Shown here: piece after piece, positions 1 to 7,590 of the stretch
How the letters are laid out: every line of letters begins with the position of its first letter
Position numbering within the stretch: position 1 is the first letter of the stretch
Assembly: GCA_900770445.1 (NCBI GenBank)
Contig: CAAGKO010000074.1
Span: 1 to 31,401, forward strand
Direction: 5' to 3'
DNA: 31,401 nt
Source of the DNA: an uncultured Oribacterium sp.
Lineage (GTDB): Bacteria > Bacillota > Clostridia > Lachnospirales > Lachnospiraceae
Made by a program: the position numbers and the translations under genes
The notes under the pieces: generated by a model
The model's input: only the letters and a program-made list of their open reading frames with translations
The model's database searches: none
Told to the model about the DNA's origin: nothing

Positions 1-1084
1 CGACGGAAACGTTAATGGATGCTACGGAACCATCCTGTGGAGCCACGATCTCGTTCTCCATCTTCATGGCCTCGAGGATGAGGATGACGTCACCGCTCTT
101 TACAGCATCGCCGACGTTCTTCTTCACTGCGAGGATCTTACCAGGCATCGGGGACTCGACCTTTACGGAGCCCTGTGCGCCTGCCGGAGCTGTGGCCGGA
201 GCCGGTGCTGCGGAAGCGGCTGGTGCAGCAGCCGGTGCCACAGATGTAACGACCGGTGCGGAAGCTGCGGTTTCGGAAGCGGCCGGTGCAAAGCTGCGTG
301 AACGAAGTGGACGTACGAAGAGACCATTCTGAAGGGTCGGTCCCGGTACGAAGCCGTTCTCACTCTGCGCGCCGGCGGTATCTGCCTCATACGCGGCGAT
401 CGCTGCAGCGATCACTGCCTGCATCACATCGTCCTGCTTTGCAGCCGGAGCCGGTGCGGCAGTCTTCGGTGCCGGTGCAGCAGCCTTCGGAGCCTCTGCC
501 GGTGCCTTCTGGCCCTTCATCTTCTTCTCAAATACGCTGATGTACTTGAACAGGGAGATCACCCAGGCGATGAAGATGAGAACTACGAATACAGTACCCA
601 TACCGACGAGAAGGTTCGCGCCTGCATCTTCCATCTGCTCAGCGAGTGAGTAGTGCGGCTCGAAGGTCATCTCCGTCGTCTTACCGGTCAGCTCATTGAG
701 ACCGAGGGTAAGCTTCAAGGTTCTCTTCTCAAATGTTGAATTAATTTCGATGGAATAGCCATCTTCTGTCTTGGATGCAACTGCATCGTCTACACTGACG
801 AAGGCACCGAGACGATCCTTATCATTGAGATAATTGGTAAGGCCGTTGTAGGTGATTTCATCCTTTGTCTTGTATGCGGACTGGATCTGAGACTGGATCT
901 CAGCATCGCTCAGAGCATAGATGCTCTGCTCTGCATACTGCTTTGCCTGCTCCTCAAGTGCGGACTTTACGGATGGGTCGATCGGCTCAACCGTGTCCTT
1001 CGATGAGTTTCCGCAAGCTGCCAGTGTAAGAACGGAAAGTGCAAGAGCAAAACAGAGCGCAGCTTTTCTAAACCACTGTTTCAT
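1..1084 (-). CDS. OadG-type decarboxylase subunit fused to biotin carrier domain (3' end outside window)
   Basis: The frame is open from an ATG at 1084 to the left edge, about 361 residues, so the C-terminus is missing. Residues 1-24 look like a lipoprotein signal (hydrophobic run ending LAAC, Cys24). An extracytoplasmic region follows, then one membrane segment at about 155-178, then a typical OadG tail (KQDDVMQAVIAAAIAAYEA, near 216-234, ending GLFVRPLRSR). An Ala/Pro linker leads to a biotinyl domain with EAMKMEN; the biotin lysine is Lys341. In sodium-pump decarboxylases the gamma (OadG) subunit anchors the complex and the biotin protein carries CO2 from carboxyltransferase to the membrane beta subunit. 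In related genomes these are usually two genes; here I see no stop or frame break between them. An AGAGGAGA ribosome site precedes the ATG, and the gene lies 14 bp after the carboxyltransferase. The beta subunit may lie beyond the window. Confidence 0.88.
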   Translation of the reverse strand, partial: MKQWFRKAALCFALALSVLTLAACGNSSKDTVEPIDPSVKSALEEQAKQYAEQSIYALSDAEIQSQIQSAYKTKDEITYNGLTNYLNDKDRLGAFVSVDDAVASKTEDGYSIEINSTFEKRTLKLTLGLNELTGKTTEMTFEPHYSLAEQMEDAGANLLVGMGTVFVVLIFIAWVISLFKYISVFEKKMKGQKAPAEAPKAAAPAPKTAAPAPAAKQDDVMQAVIAAAIAAYEADTAGAQSENGFVPGPTLQNGLFVRPLRSRSFAPAASETAASAPVVTSVAPAAAPAASAAPAPATAPAGAQGSVKVESPMPGKILAVKKNVGDAVKSGDVILILEAMKMENEIVAPQDGSVASINVSV

Positions 1085-1098
1085 TCTGTCTCCTCTCA

Positions 1099-2454
1099 TT
1101 AAACGGTGCCACTCTTCTTGTCAGGTCTGTATACGCTCTTATAGCCGAGCATCTGAAGTGCAGCTGCGATTCTCTGTCTGGTCTCCTCCGGAGCGATGAT
1201 CTCATCGACATAGCCGCGCTTTGCAGCAGCGAGTGCCGTATTCTCGGAAGCGAACTTCTTCTCTGCCTCTGCATCGCCGTCAGCGACCACCTTGGCAGCC
1301 TGTGCAGCGTCCATAACACCGATCTTTGAGCTGTTAAATGCATAAACCACGTCAGCGCCGAGTGCCTTTGCACCGAAGCTGAGGCCTGCGGTACCGAGTG
1401 CGTTCTTTACGACCGTGATCATCGGAACGTCTGCATTTGCATACGCATAAGCGAGCTTGGCCGCAGAGGTCGGCATATGGCTCTCTGTGCACTCTGTATT
1501 CTTATAGGAAGTCACATCAACCACGCTGATCACCGGGAGATCATATGCATTTGCGAAGGTAACCAGCTTGGCAGCCTTCTCTGCACCCTTCCATGTAAGC
1601 GCCTTCTCCTTGTTTGCTACGATGGCAACGGTCTCGCCGCCGATCTGAGCAAAGCCGGTTACAACATCATGGGAATAGCCCTTCTTGGTCTCGATGAATA
1701 CACCATTATCTGCGAGCTGCTGTACAGCCTCGTCAGCAGACAGGGTATCGAAACCTGTTACGGCACGGTTCAGGTCATCGATGCACTCGTCGAGTACGCC
1801 GCCGTCCTCACAGTTGCCCGGAAGTACGGAAACGACCTTACGGATCTGAGCGAAAACCTCATCCTCTGTGCCATCGAAGTCTACGAGGCCATACTCCTCG
1901 CGCTTTGCAGCCTTTGCGATCGCGTCATCCTTGTTACCAAGAACGGCATCCGGAGCATTGACATATGCCTTTGCGCCCTCTGCCATCAGAACATAATCGG
2001 AAAGACCGGCAAGAACGGTGAGTCCGCCGCCACAGTTGCCGAAGATGGCGGTGATCTGTGGGATCTGACCGCTGGCCAGGGTCTGCTTCTTGTAGATGCG
2101 GCCGAGACCGAAAAGCGCATCGTTTGCCTCCTCGAGGCGTACGCCGGTGCAATCGAGAAGAGCGATGACCGGAGCCTGATTCTTCATGGCCATAGAATAG
2201 ATGCTGGCGATCTTTCTCGCGTGCATCTCACCGATGGAACCGCCGAGAACGGCTGCGTCCTGTGCATATACATACACGAGGTTGCCGTCGATGGTTCCAT
2301 AACCGGTAACAACACCGTCAGATGGTGCCTTCTTCTCAGCCATGTTAAAGTCTGTTGATCTTGCTTCCACAAGACGGCCAACTTCAACGAAGCTGAATTC
2401 ATCGAGCAGTGACTGAATTCTCGTCAGAGCGGATGATGTTGACTGATTATCCAT
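1099..2454 (-). CDS. mmdA: Biotin-dependent carboxyltransferase subunit (methylmalonyl-CoA/oxaloacetate decarboxylase type)
   Basis: A 451-residue protein of the acyl-CoA carboxyltransferase family, with two crotonase-like halves. The N-terminal half has DGVVTGYGTIDGNLVYVYAQD and GNCGGGLTVLAG, an oxyanion-type glycine-rich loop. The C-terminal half has GAEKAAKLVTFANAYDLPVI and GLSFGAKALGADVVYAFN. It is somewhat shorter than the roughly 510 residues of classical MmdA. The family moves a carboxyl group from an acyl-CoA or keto acid to biotin. Its neighbour, an OadG-biotin carrier fusion, places it in a membrane sodium-pumping decarboxylase rather than in acetyl-CoA carboxylase. The substrate (methylmalonyl-CoA, malonyl-CoA, glutaconyl-CoA or oxaloacetate) cannot be read from sequence, so the symbol is tentative. 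A GGAGGA ribosome site lies just upstream of ATG 2454, and a good promoter lies about 60 bp upstream. Confidence 0.85.
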   Translation of the reverse strand: MDNQSTSSALTRIQSLLDEFSFVEVGRLVEARSTDFNMAEKKAPSDGVVTGYGTIDGNLVYVYAQDAAVLGGSIGEMHARKIASIYSMAMKNQAPVIALLDCTGVRLEEANDALFGLGRIYKKQTLASGQIPQITAIFGNCGGGLTVLAGLSDYVLMAEGAKAYVNAPDAVLGNKDDAIAKAAKREEYGLVDFDGTEDEVFAQIRKVVSVLPGNCEDGGVLDECIDDLNRAVTGFDTLSADEAVQQLADNGVFIETKKGYSHDVVTGFAQIGGETVAIVANKEKALTWKGAEKAAKLVTFANAYDLPVISVVDVTSYKNTECTESHMPTSAAKLAYAYANADVPMITVVKNALGTAGLSFGAKALGADVVYAFNSSKIGVMDAAQAAKVVADGDAEAEKKFASENTALAAAKRGYVDEIIAPEETRQRIAAALQMLGYKSVYRPDKKSGTV

Positions 2455-2514
2455 TTTTTATCCTCCATTTCATATCTAAACAAAGGGAAAAAATCCCCGG
2501 TTTATGACGTCTAT

Positions 2515-2543
2515 ATTGTATATGAAGCCCATTTATAATTCAA
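2515..2543 (-). promoter_or_regulatory. Sigma-A-type promoter of the decarboxylase operon
   Basis: On the minus strand TTGAAT (2538-2543), a 17-bp spacer and TACAAT (2515-2520) precede the carboxyltransferase start by about 60 bp. The rest of the 2455-2801 gap holds an AT-rich palindrome (2688-2714) and no supportable gene. Confidence 0.7.
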
Positions 2544-2687
2544 CCCGAAATGGGTGCTTTTTTCAATCTTTGTGAAATCAATATCAGGTATAATGCTGAC
2601 ATCATAAGCCCGACAATATAGGGTTTATAAGGGTTTCATTATACAATGTTGTCTTTTCCGCAAAAACAGGCGAAGATTTTTGACGCA

Positions 2688-2714
2688 TTAAAATGAAATT
2701 TATTTTCATTTTAA
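2688..2714. repeat. AT-rich perfect inverted repeat upstream of decarboxylase promoter
   Basis: The arms TTAAAATGAAA (2688-2698) and TTTCATTTTAA (2704-2714) are perfect complements with a 5-nt loop. The site is about 145 bp upstream of the -35 box of the decarboxylase operon and about 90 bp past the end of the methyltransferase gene. It could be an operator or a weak terminator for the methyltransferase; there is no GC-rich stem, so I favour neither strongly. Confidence 0.5.
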
Positions 2715-2801
2715 GTGGCTTTACTGTTCTGTTTTTCATCAGAGGCAACAAGCAGTGAATGCACCATGATGCCGGTTCCGTTTCCTCTTGCTGTGTCTGC
2801 T

Positions 2802-4187
2802 TCAGACGAAGCGAAGCCCCTTCGGGAAATGATTCTTCACCTGTCCGTTTACGAGCTTCCCGAGCCCGAGGGCAACGCCGTCGGCACAGACGACGCACCA
2901 GCCCTTCCCGCTGACGCCCTCCGGTGCCGTGATCTGCAGCCCGCGGAGATACTGGTCGATGCGAGGATCTGTCGCCGGGTAGCTGCAGCACTGGAGCTTA
3001 AACCGCTGAAACGCTGCGGCATCTGCCGGATTCAGTACATGGCTCAGCGCATGCGCCGGCTCTGTTCGGTTTTTCAGACACGTTTCCGACTGGATGCCGG
3101 CACGGAGACAGCGCAGTCCGTGAAGCTCAGGCAGCATCGATGACACGAGATATCCCTGATCCTTCACCTGCTGCTTTTTGTAATCCTTCTCCTCGAGTGG
3201 ACGATCCGGTTCGGAAACCGTCAACCCATAGCGCTCTTCCAGCGCGGCCAGCGGATCGCTGCCGGCCTTCCGGAAGATCGCCATATAGTGTCCCTCTCCC
3301 GGCTCCCGCTGCGGCCAGACACGCTTCTCATAGAGGAGTGTGAGCTCAGGGAAGGAGGTGAGAAGATAATCCCGTATATCCTCATCCTCTTCCTTTTCAA
3401 AGGTACACGTGCTGTAGGCGAGGATACCCCCCGGCGCCAGCATACGATATGCATTGGCCGTGATCTCCCGCTGACGTTCCGCGCACATACGGACATTCTC
3501 CGGCGACCACTCTGCAATCGCCGTCTCATCCTTCCGGAACATGCCTTCCCCGGAGCACGGTGCATCGACGAGCACCCTCGTGAAAAACTCCGGAAAATGA
3601 TCCGCGATCTTCCCTGTATCCTCGTTCAGAACGGCCGCATTCCGTATACCCATACGTTCGATGTTTGAGCTCAGTGTCCGGGCGCGCAGGGCGACATATT
3701 CGTTTGAAATCAGGAAGCCGCCGGCATCCGCCGACAGCAGATCCGCGGCCTGCGTCGATTTTCCGCCTGGGCTCGCACAGAGGTCGATCACCCGGTCGAA
3801 GGGCCGGATCTGCATGTGCTGTACAACCTGCATCGCCTCCGGTCCCTGGATATAGTAGAGTCCGGCTTCATGATAGGGATGCTTTCCCGGACGGACACCG
3901 ATGGACTGAAGGTAGCGGTCATCGAGATAGAAGGACGCATACATCGTCTGTCCATGGAAAGAGATCCTGCTGCTCTCCGGCATCGGCTCGAGATGCCAGT
4001 CCGCGACGAGCTTCGCGTAGCGGATCGCCTCCGGATTCCCGCTCTCCTCGATCTCCATCAGCTTATGCAGATTCAGCCGAAGTCCCCGGACGGTCGGCTT
4101 CTCGAAGCTCTCGAGAAATGCGTCATATTCCTCCTCTGGAAGAAGGGCTTTCATGCGGGTACAGAACTCCGCCGGTAATTGCTTCAT
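2802..4187 (-). CDS. rsmF: RsmF/NOL1-NOP2-Sun family rRNA (cytosine-C5) methyltransferase
   Basis: A 461-residue SAM-dependent RNA cytosine methyltransferase. Numbered from the GTG codon at 4193, motifs are CASPGGK (139-145, SAM binding), DAPCSGEGMF (210-219) and STCTF (261-265). The two cysteines of PCSG and STCTF are the family's release and catalytic residues. The C-terminal third (LNPADAAAFQRFK to the end) matches the RNA-binding extension of RsmF-like proteins. The exact target base cannot be read, so the symbol is by family. I place the start at ATG 4187 rather than GTG 4193, because the ribosome site AGAGGTG (4191-4197) overlaps the GTG and sits correctly for the ATG. It is monocistronic, with its own promoter-like sequence upstream. 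Confidence 0.88.
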   Translation of the reverse strand: MKQLPAEFCTRMKALLPEEEYDAFLESFEKPTVRGLRLNLHKLMEIEESGNPEAIRYAKLVADWHLEPMPESSRISFHGQTMYASFYLDDRYLQSIGVRPGKHPYHEAGLYYIQGPEAMQVVQHMQIRPFDRVIDLCASPGGKSTQAADLLSADAGGFLISNEYVALRARTLSSNIERMGIRNAAVLNEDTGKIADHFPEFFTRVLVDAPCSGEGMFRKDETAIAEWSPENVRMCAERQREITANAYRMLAPGGILAYSTCTFEKEEDEDIRDYLLTSFPELTLLYEKRVWPQREPGEGHYMAIFRKAGSDPLAALEERYGLTVSEPDRPLEEKDYKKQQVKDQGYLVSSMLPELHGLRCLRAGIQSETCLKNRTEPAHALSHVLNPADAAAFQRFKLQCCSYPATDPRIDQYLRGLQITAPEGVSGKGWCVVCADGVALGLGKLVNGQVKNHFPKGLRFV

Positions 4188-4213
4188 ATTCACCTCTCAC
4201 TTATGATTCTTTC

Positions 4214-4225
4214 CTGTGATCACAG
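4214..4225. promoter_or_regulatory. Perfect 12-bp palindrome in the methyltransferase leader
   Basis: CTGTGATCACAG lies between the probable promoter (4243-4251) and the ribosome site of the methyltransferase gene. A palindrome just downstream of a start site could be a repressor operator, but no regulator is identified here and a chance palindrome is possible. Confidence 0.3.
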
Positions 4226-4242
4226 CCTGTTGCACCGCTCGT

Positions 4243-4251
4243 ATTTTATCA
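4243..4251 (-). promoter_or_regulatory. Extended -10 promoter of the RsmF-like gene
   Basis: The minus strand reads TGATAAAAT, an extended -10 element (TGn followed by TAAAAT at 4243-4248). No good -35 box is seen 17 bp upstream, which is common for extended -10 promoters. It is about 55 bp upstream of ATG 4187. Confidence 0.45.
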
Positions 4252-4270
4252 TATCCGCGCCCGATGTATA

Positions 4271-4305
4271 TAAAAAGAACGATTCACCTTTCGATGAATC
4301 GTTCT
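4271..4305 (-). terminator. Intrinsic terminator of the DUF6465 gene
   Basis: Arms of 11 bp (4276-4286 and 4295-4305, AGAACGATTCA on plus) form a perfect stem with an 8-nt loop. On the minus strand it is followed by a T-run (4272-4276), 20 bp after the stop of the upstream gene. Confidence 0.85.
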
Positions 4306-4324
4306 CTATGATCGAAATGCTGAA

Positions 4325-4780
4325 TTACAGGTTTACTCTGTACTCCGGCTTACCCTCACCATCTACGGTGAAGTAAGCAGCCTTATCGTTTACGTTGATG
4401 TAAACATGTACATCCTTGACATCCTTCTTGATCTTCTCCGCCGACTTCTGAGCGTCTGCGATCACCTTTGCAGGATCAAAATCCTGACCATCGATCTGTA
4501 ATGTAACAGCGGTCTTCACTTCTGTCTTCGCCGGAGCGGTCTTCTTCTCTACCGGCTTCTTCTCTTCTGTCTTCTTCGCTGGAGCTGTCTTCTTTACTGG
4601 AGCGGTCTTCTTCGGAGCGACTTCCTTCTTCGGAGCCTCTTCCTTAACTGCTTCCTTTGCAGGAGCGGCCTTCTTCTCAGCAGCCTTCGCAGTCTCTGCT
4701 ACAGCCTTCTTGATCTCAGCGAAAGACTCCTTCAGAGCTGCATCCTTCTTTACTTCTGTAGCCTTTGTCTTCTTCTCCAT
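4325..4780 (-). CDS. DUF6465-type Lys/Ala/Pro-rich protein
   Basis: A 151-residue protein in two parts. Residues 1-90 are low-complexity, rich in Lys, Ala, Pro and Glu, with repeated KKTAP and KKTAPVKKTAPAKK blocks resembling histone H1 tails. Residues about 92-151 form a compact domain (VTLQIDGQDFDPAKVIADAQ to VYINVNDKAAYFTVDGEGKPEYRV), which I recognise as like the DUF6465 domain of Lachnospiraceae. It has no signal peptide or membrane segment, so it is probably cytoplasmic. The basic tail suggests nucleic-acid or ribosome association, but that is inference. Its promoter is a perfect consensus and its terminator is strong, so it is likely a highly expressed single gene. AGAAGGAGA precedes the ATG. 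Confidence 0.8.
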   Translation of the reverse strand: MEKKTKATEVKKDAALKESFAEIKKAVAETAKAAEKKAAPAKEAVKEEAPKKEVAPKKTAPVKKTAPAKKTEEKKPVEKKTAPAKTEVKTAVTLQIDGQDFDPAKVIADAQKSAEKIKKDVKDVHVYINVNDKAAYFTVDGEGKPEYRVNL

Positions 4781-4830
4781 TTGATTATCTCCTTCTAAAA
4801 TAACTATAAAAAAATATTAATTTTTAGAGA

Positions 4831-4859
4831 ATTATATTTCGTACCACCTAATTTGTCAA
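4831..4859 (-). promoter_or_regulatory. Perfect consensus sigma-A promoter of the DUF6465 gene
   Basis: The minus strand has TTGACA (4854-4859), exactly 17 bp, then TATAAT (4831-4836). All 12 hexamer bases match consensus, about 50 bp upstream of the ATG. Confidence 0.88.
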
Positions 4860-4961
4860 TGTATTCGCCGGGAAGCGTGTATGAATCCCGTGATCTGTCT
4901 GTAAAACTTCTGTCACGGTTTCCCATGAAGGAGCGCTGCACACAGATACCCGAATCTCTGT

Positions 4962-6101
4962 TTACAGGAAGGAAATCAGATCCCGATAGAGCGCCTGGAT
5001 CGAGGCCGTCAGCTTCTTAAAGGCACCATAGCGGTAAAAGCACATCACGAGCATCCCGACCGGAACCGCGAAAATCAGCCCGACGAAACCGTAGAAACGG
5101 TAGCCCAGGTACATAAACAGGATCGTCAGGAACGGGGAAAGTCCCATCGTATCGCCCATGATCTTCGGCTGCATGAACTGACGCACGATCTGGGTCGCGA
5201 CATAGATCACGACGAGCCAGAGCGCCTGCATCAGATTCCCGCTGAAGAGATCGATCACGATCCATGGCCACATGATGAAGCCGACACCGAGCATCGGCAG
5301 GAAGTCCAGGAAAGCGGTCAATGCAGCAAGCGGAAGTGCATAACGCACACGCAGCAGGAGGAAGCCGATCGTCAGCACGAGGAAGACGACAAACATGATC
5401 TTAAACTGTGCCAGCAGCCAGCCCTGAATGATCCTCCGTATGTCTGCCTTCAGCAGCTCATAGTAGCGGAACAGCTCCTTCGGAATCCACGCCTTCACGC
5501 GCTCGACATAGCGTTCGCCATCCTTACAGAAGCAGTACGCAGAAAAAATCGTTACGACCGAATATACAAGGACATTCGGGATTGAGCGCACCGCACCGAT
5601 GGAGACATTGGCGATCGGTGCAGAGAAATTCGTTACGAAGTCGAGCAGCGATTCCTCGATGCTGCTGTTCAGCTTATTGAGATCCAGTATGACCGCAGAT
5701 CCATCCGCTTCCGTCCCCGGCAGATTCAGCGACAGGTGCTGCAGCAGGCTCTGATGGGTAAGCAGAAACTCCCTGAGAAGTTGTGCGAGGCCCCGCACCA
5801 TATCCGGCAGATCCTCTGCGAAGCCGACGCAGAAACGGACAGCGACACTGATGGCGAGGTACAGGATACTACCGATCAGAACGAGCATCAGGATAATGAT
5901 GACGACCGACGCGTGCTGTCGCTCCATCAGCTTCGTCTTCGTATTCAAAAGACGAATCAGCGGATTGGCGATCCATGCGATGATGGCGCCGATGATAAAC
6001 GGAATAAAAAAGATGACCAGTTTCGGAACGAAGATAACGACCGCTGCAATCATCAGGATCGGTACCAGGATATTTAAGATCAGCTGCGTATAACGCTTCA
6101 T
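4962..6101 (-). CDS. AI-2E/PerM family transporter
   Basis: A 379-residue polytopic membrane protein. It has a paired N-terminal hydrophobic region (ILNILVPILMIAAVVIFVP, then FFIPFIIGAIIAWIANPLIRLL), a long central soluble stretch (about 95-165), and a C-terminal block with LPLAALTAFLDFLPMLGVG and QPKIMGDTMGLSPFLTILFM. The last two are hallmarks of the AI-2E (UPF0118/PerM) family. Family members have been linked to AI-2 export or Na+/H+ exchange, so the substrate is open. Its ATG overlaps the stop of the upstream polymerase-like gene by 4 bp (ATGA), and it is the last gene of the cdaA operon. No clear terminator with a T-run follows; weak stems lie between 4860 and 4955. Confidence 0.88.
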   Translation of the reverse strand: MKRYTQLILNILVPILMIAAVVIFVPKLVIFFIPFIIGAIIAWIANPLIRLLNTKTKLMERQHASVVIIILMLVLIGSILYLAISVAVRFCVGFAEDLPDMVRGLAQLLREFLLTHQSLLQHLSLNLPGTEADGSAVILDLNKLNSSIEESLLDFVTNFSAPIANVSIGAVRSIPNVLVYSVVTIFSAYCFCKDGERYVERVKAWIPKELFRYYELLKADIRRIIQGWLLAQFKIMFVVFLVLTIGFLLLRVRYALPLAALTAFLDFLPMLGVGFIMWPWIVIDLFSGNLMQALWLVVIYVATQIVRQFMQPKIMGDTMGLSPFLTILFMYLGYRFYGFVGLIFAVPVGMLVMCFYRYGAFKKLTASIQALYRDLISFL

Positions 6102-7570
6102 TCACTTCTCCTTTTTCGCGTATGTCCTGCATAGCCAAGGTACAGCAGGAAGCTGACGCCGAGATAGAACCAGGTCGCCGGATTGCTGAACCAGGTGGTA
6201 AAAAACGAAACCAGATAATAAAAAGCGAGCTGCGCATACAGCAGCGCCGAGAATGGATTCTGATCCTTCCGGTGCGCATGTGCCACCGCACCCGAAACGA
6301 GGCCGAGCACGACGGCGAACAGGACGATGCCCGCAAGTCCGAAGTCATACCATGCATCGTAGAGCATCGTGACCGTCGTCAGCTCCTCCTTCGTCACGAA
6401 GAGCGGAAAGCCCTGCGCCAGCGACGGTACGAAGAACTTGAGCCCGCTCAGCGTCACAAACGGATAGAGCATGCGGAGTCCATGTGCGTGCATCGTCAGT
6501 TCACGGGTCATGACATTAAAATTATCATAGTTGTTTGCGATGTACATGTACGGCTGGGTGATGAAGATCGGGGTCGAGGGATCCTTCATCTCGAAGATAC
6601 CGTTCAGGTACTCGACGGAATGGGCCCGCTCGATCGTGATGAACACATACGCAGCGATCATCAGCACGAGGAGCAGCAGAAGCTGCCAGAGCTTATAACG
6701 ACGTCCGGAAAGAAGCGCCACGAAGACGGCCAGAATCACCGAAATCATAAACTGAAAACGGGACACCATCAGAATCGTCAGGAGGACCGGAAGCAGTAGA
6801 CCGATGAGCGCCAGCACATCCGGACGAAGTCCCTGTTTACGACGGGCGCTGAGATACAGCATCGCGACCGACGGGGTAAGCACCGCCAGCGTCGTGAAGT
6901 AGTGGACGCCCTTCACATGGAAGTAGCTGTAGGCATGCGGCGTATCGACCGTAAAAAGCGGTACGAAGCCAAGCCGTCGGGCCTCGAAGAAAAACGCCGC
7001 CCAGGAAATGCCGAGCAGTCCCAGGATCGCATAGCGGAAGAATCGGAGATCCGATTCTATTCCCTCTCCCACCGCCGTGCGTCCGTGACCGCATTTTCCA
7101 TCCATCATCTCAGCGAGTTTCTCTTCTTCTGTCCCTGGACATCCATGAAACACACAGGCATCACGAGCACCGTCGGAAGCCAAATCTACCGCCACCGAAG
7201 CCTCGATGCCAGGTGCACGACGTTCCGCACAGCGCTCTGCCATTGCGCCCCGTATCTGCTCCGCGAGCTGGGCAGAGAGATCAAAAATCAGATAAAAGAG
7301 GTAGAACGAGAGCCAGGTTTCCATCGTCCAGTCGGTGCTCAGTCGACTCAGCCGAAAACGGGCGACGCCTTCCCCGCCGATCAGGCCGAGGGCAAGCAAC
7401 CCCCGGAGATTCAGCGTGGACCGTGTCCTCTGGTACTCCGAAAGATATAGAAAAGCAGCAGCGAACATCAGGCAAAGGCCGGAAGGGGCGGAAAGACCCG
7501 CCTCTCCCAGCACGATGCTCATGACATACGCTGCTGTATAGATACCAAGTTTAAACCATTCTGTTTTCAT
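6098..7570 (-). CDS. Polytopic membrane protein, O-antigen/oligosaccharide repeat polymerase-like
   Basis: A 490-residue protein with roughly ten or more hydrophobic segments. The layout resembles oligosaccharide repeat-unit polymerases (Wzy-like): an extracellular loop between late helices with YMYIANNYDNFNVMTREL and a following LYPFVTLSGLKFFVP, which I recall from that group. Such enzymes join lipid-linked repeat units outside the membrane. An unusual hydrophilic loop, about residues 107-172 and Cys-containing, lies between two early helices. No glycosyltransferase or flippase is adjacent; its neighbours are CdaR upstream and an AI-2E transporter overlapping by 4 bp downstream. The polymerase role is therefore a family-level inference. 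The best ribosome site (GGAG) is 14 nt from the ATG, a rather long gap. Confidence 0.65.
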   Translation of the reverse strand: MKTEWFKLGIYTAAYVMSIVLGEAGLSAPSGLCLMFAAAFLYLSEYQRTRSTLNLRGLLALGLIGGEGVARFRLSRLSTDWTMETWLSFYLFYLIFDLSAQLAEQIRGAMAERCAERRAPGIEASVAVDLASDGARDACVFHGCPGTEEEKLAEMMDGKCGHGRTAVGEGIESDLRFFRYAILGLLGISWAAFFFEARRLGFVPLFTVDTPHAYSYFHVKGVHYFTTLAVLTPSVAMLYLSARRKQGLRPDVLALIGLLLPVLLTILMVSRFQFMISVILAVFVALLSGRRYKLWQLLLLLVLMIAAYVFITIERAHSVEYLNGIFEMKDPSTPIFITQPYMYIANNYDNFNVMTRELTMHAHGLRMLYPFVTLSGLKFFVPSLAQGFPLFVTKEELTTVTMLYDAWYDFGLAGIVLFAVVLGLVSGAVAHAHRKDQNPFSALLYAQLAFYYLVSFFTTWFSNPATWFYLGVSFLLYLGYAGHTRKRRSE

Positions 7571-7590
7571 GAAGTTTATGTAATCTCCGA

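Noticed and set aside
1477..2358. A 293-residue plus-strand frame opposite the carboxyltransferase
   Set aside because: It is an antisense shadow of a clear minus-strand gene; it has no ribosome site and no family resemblance.
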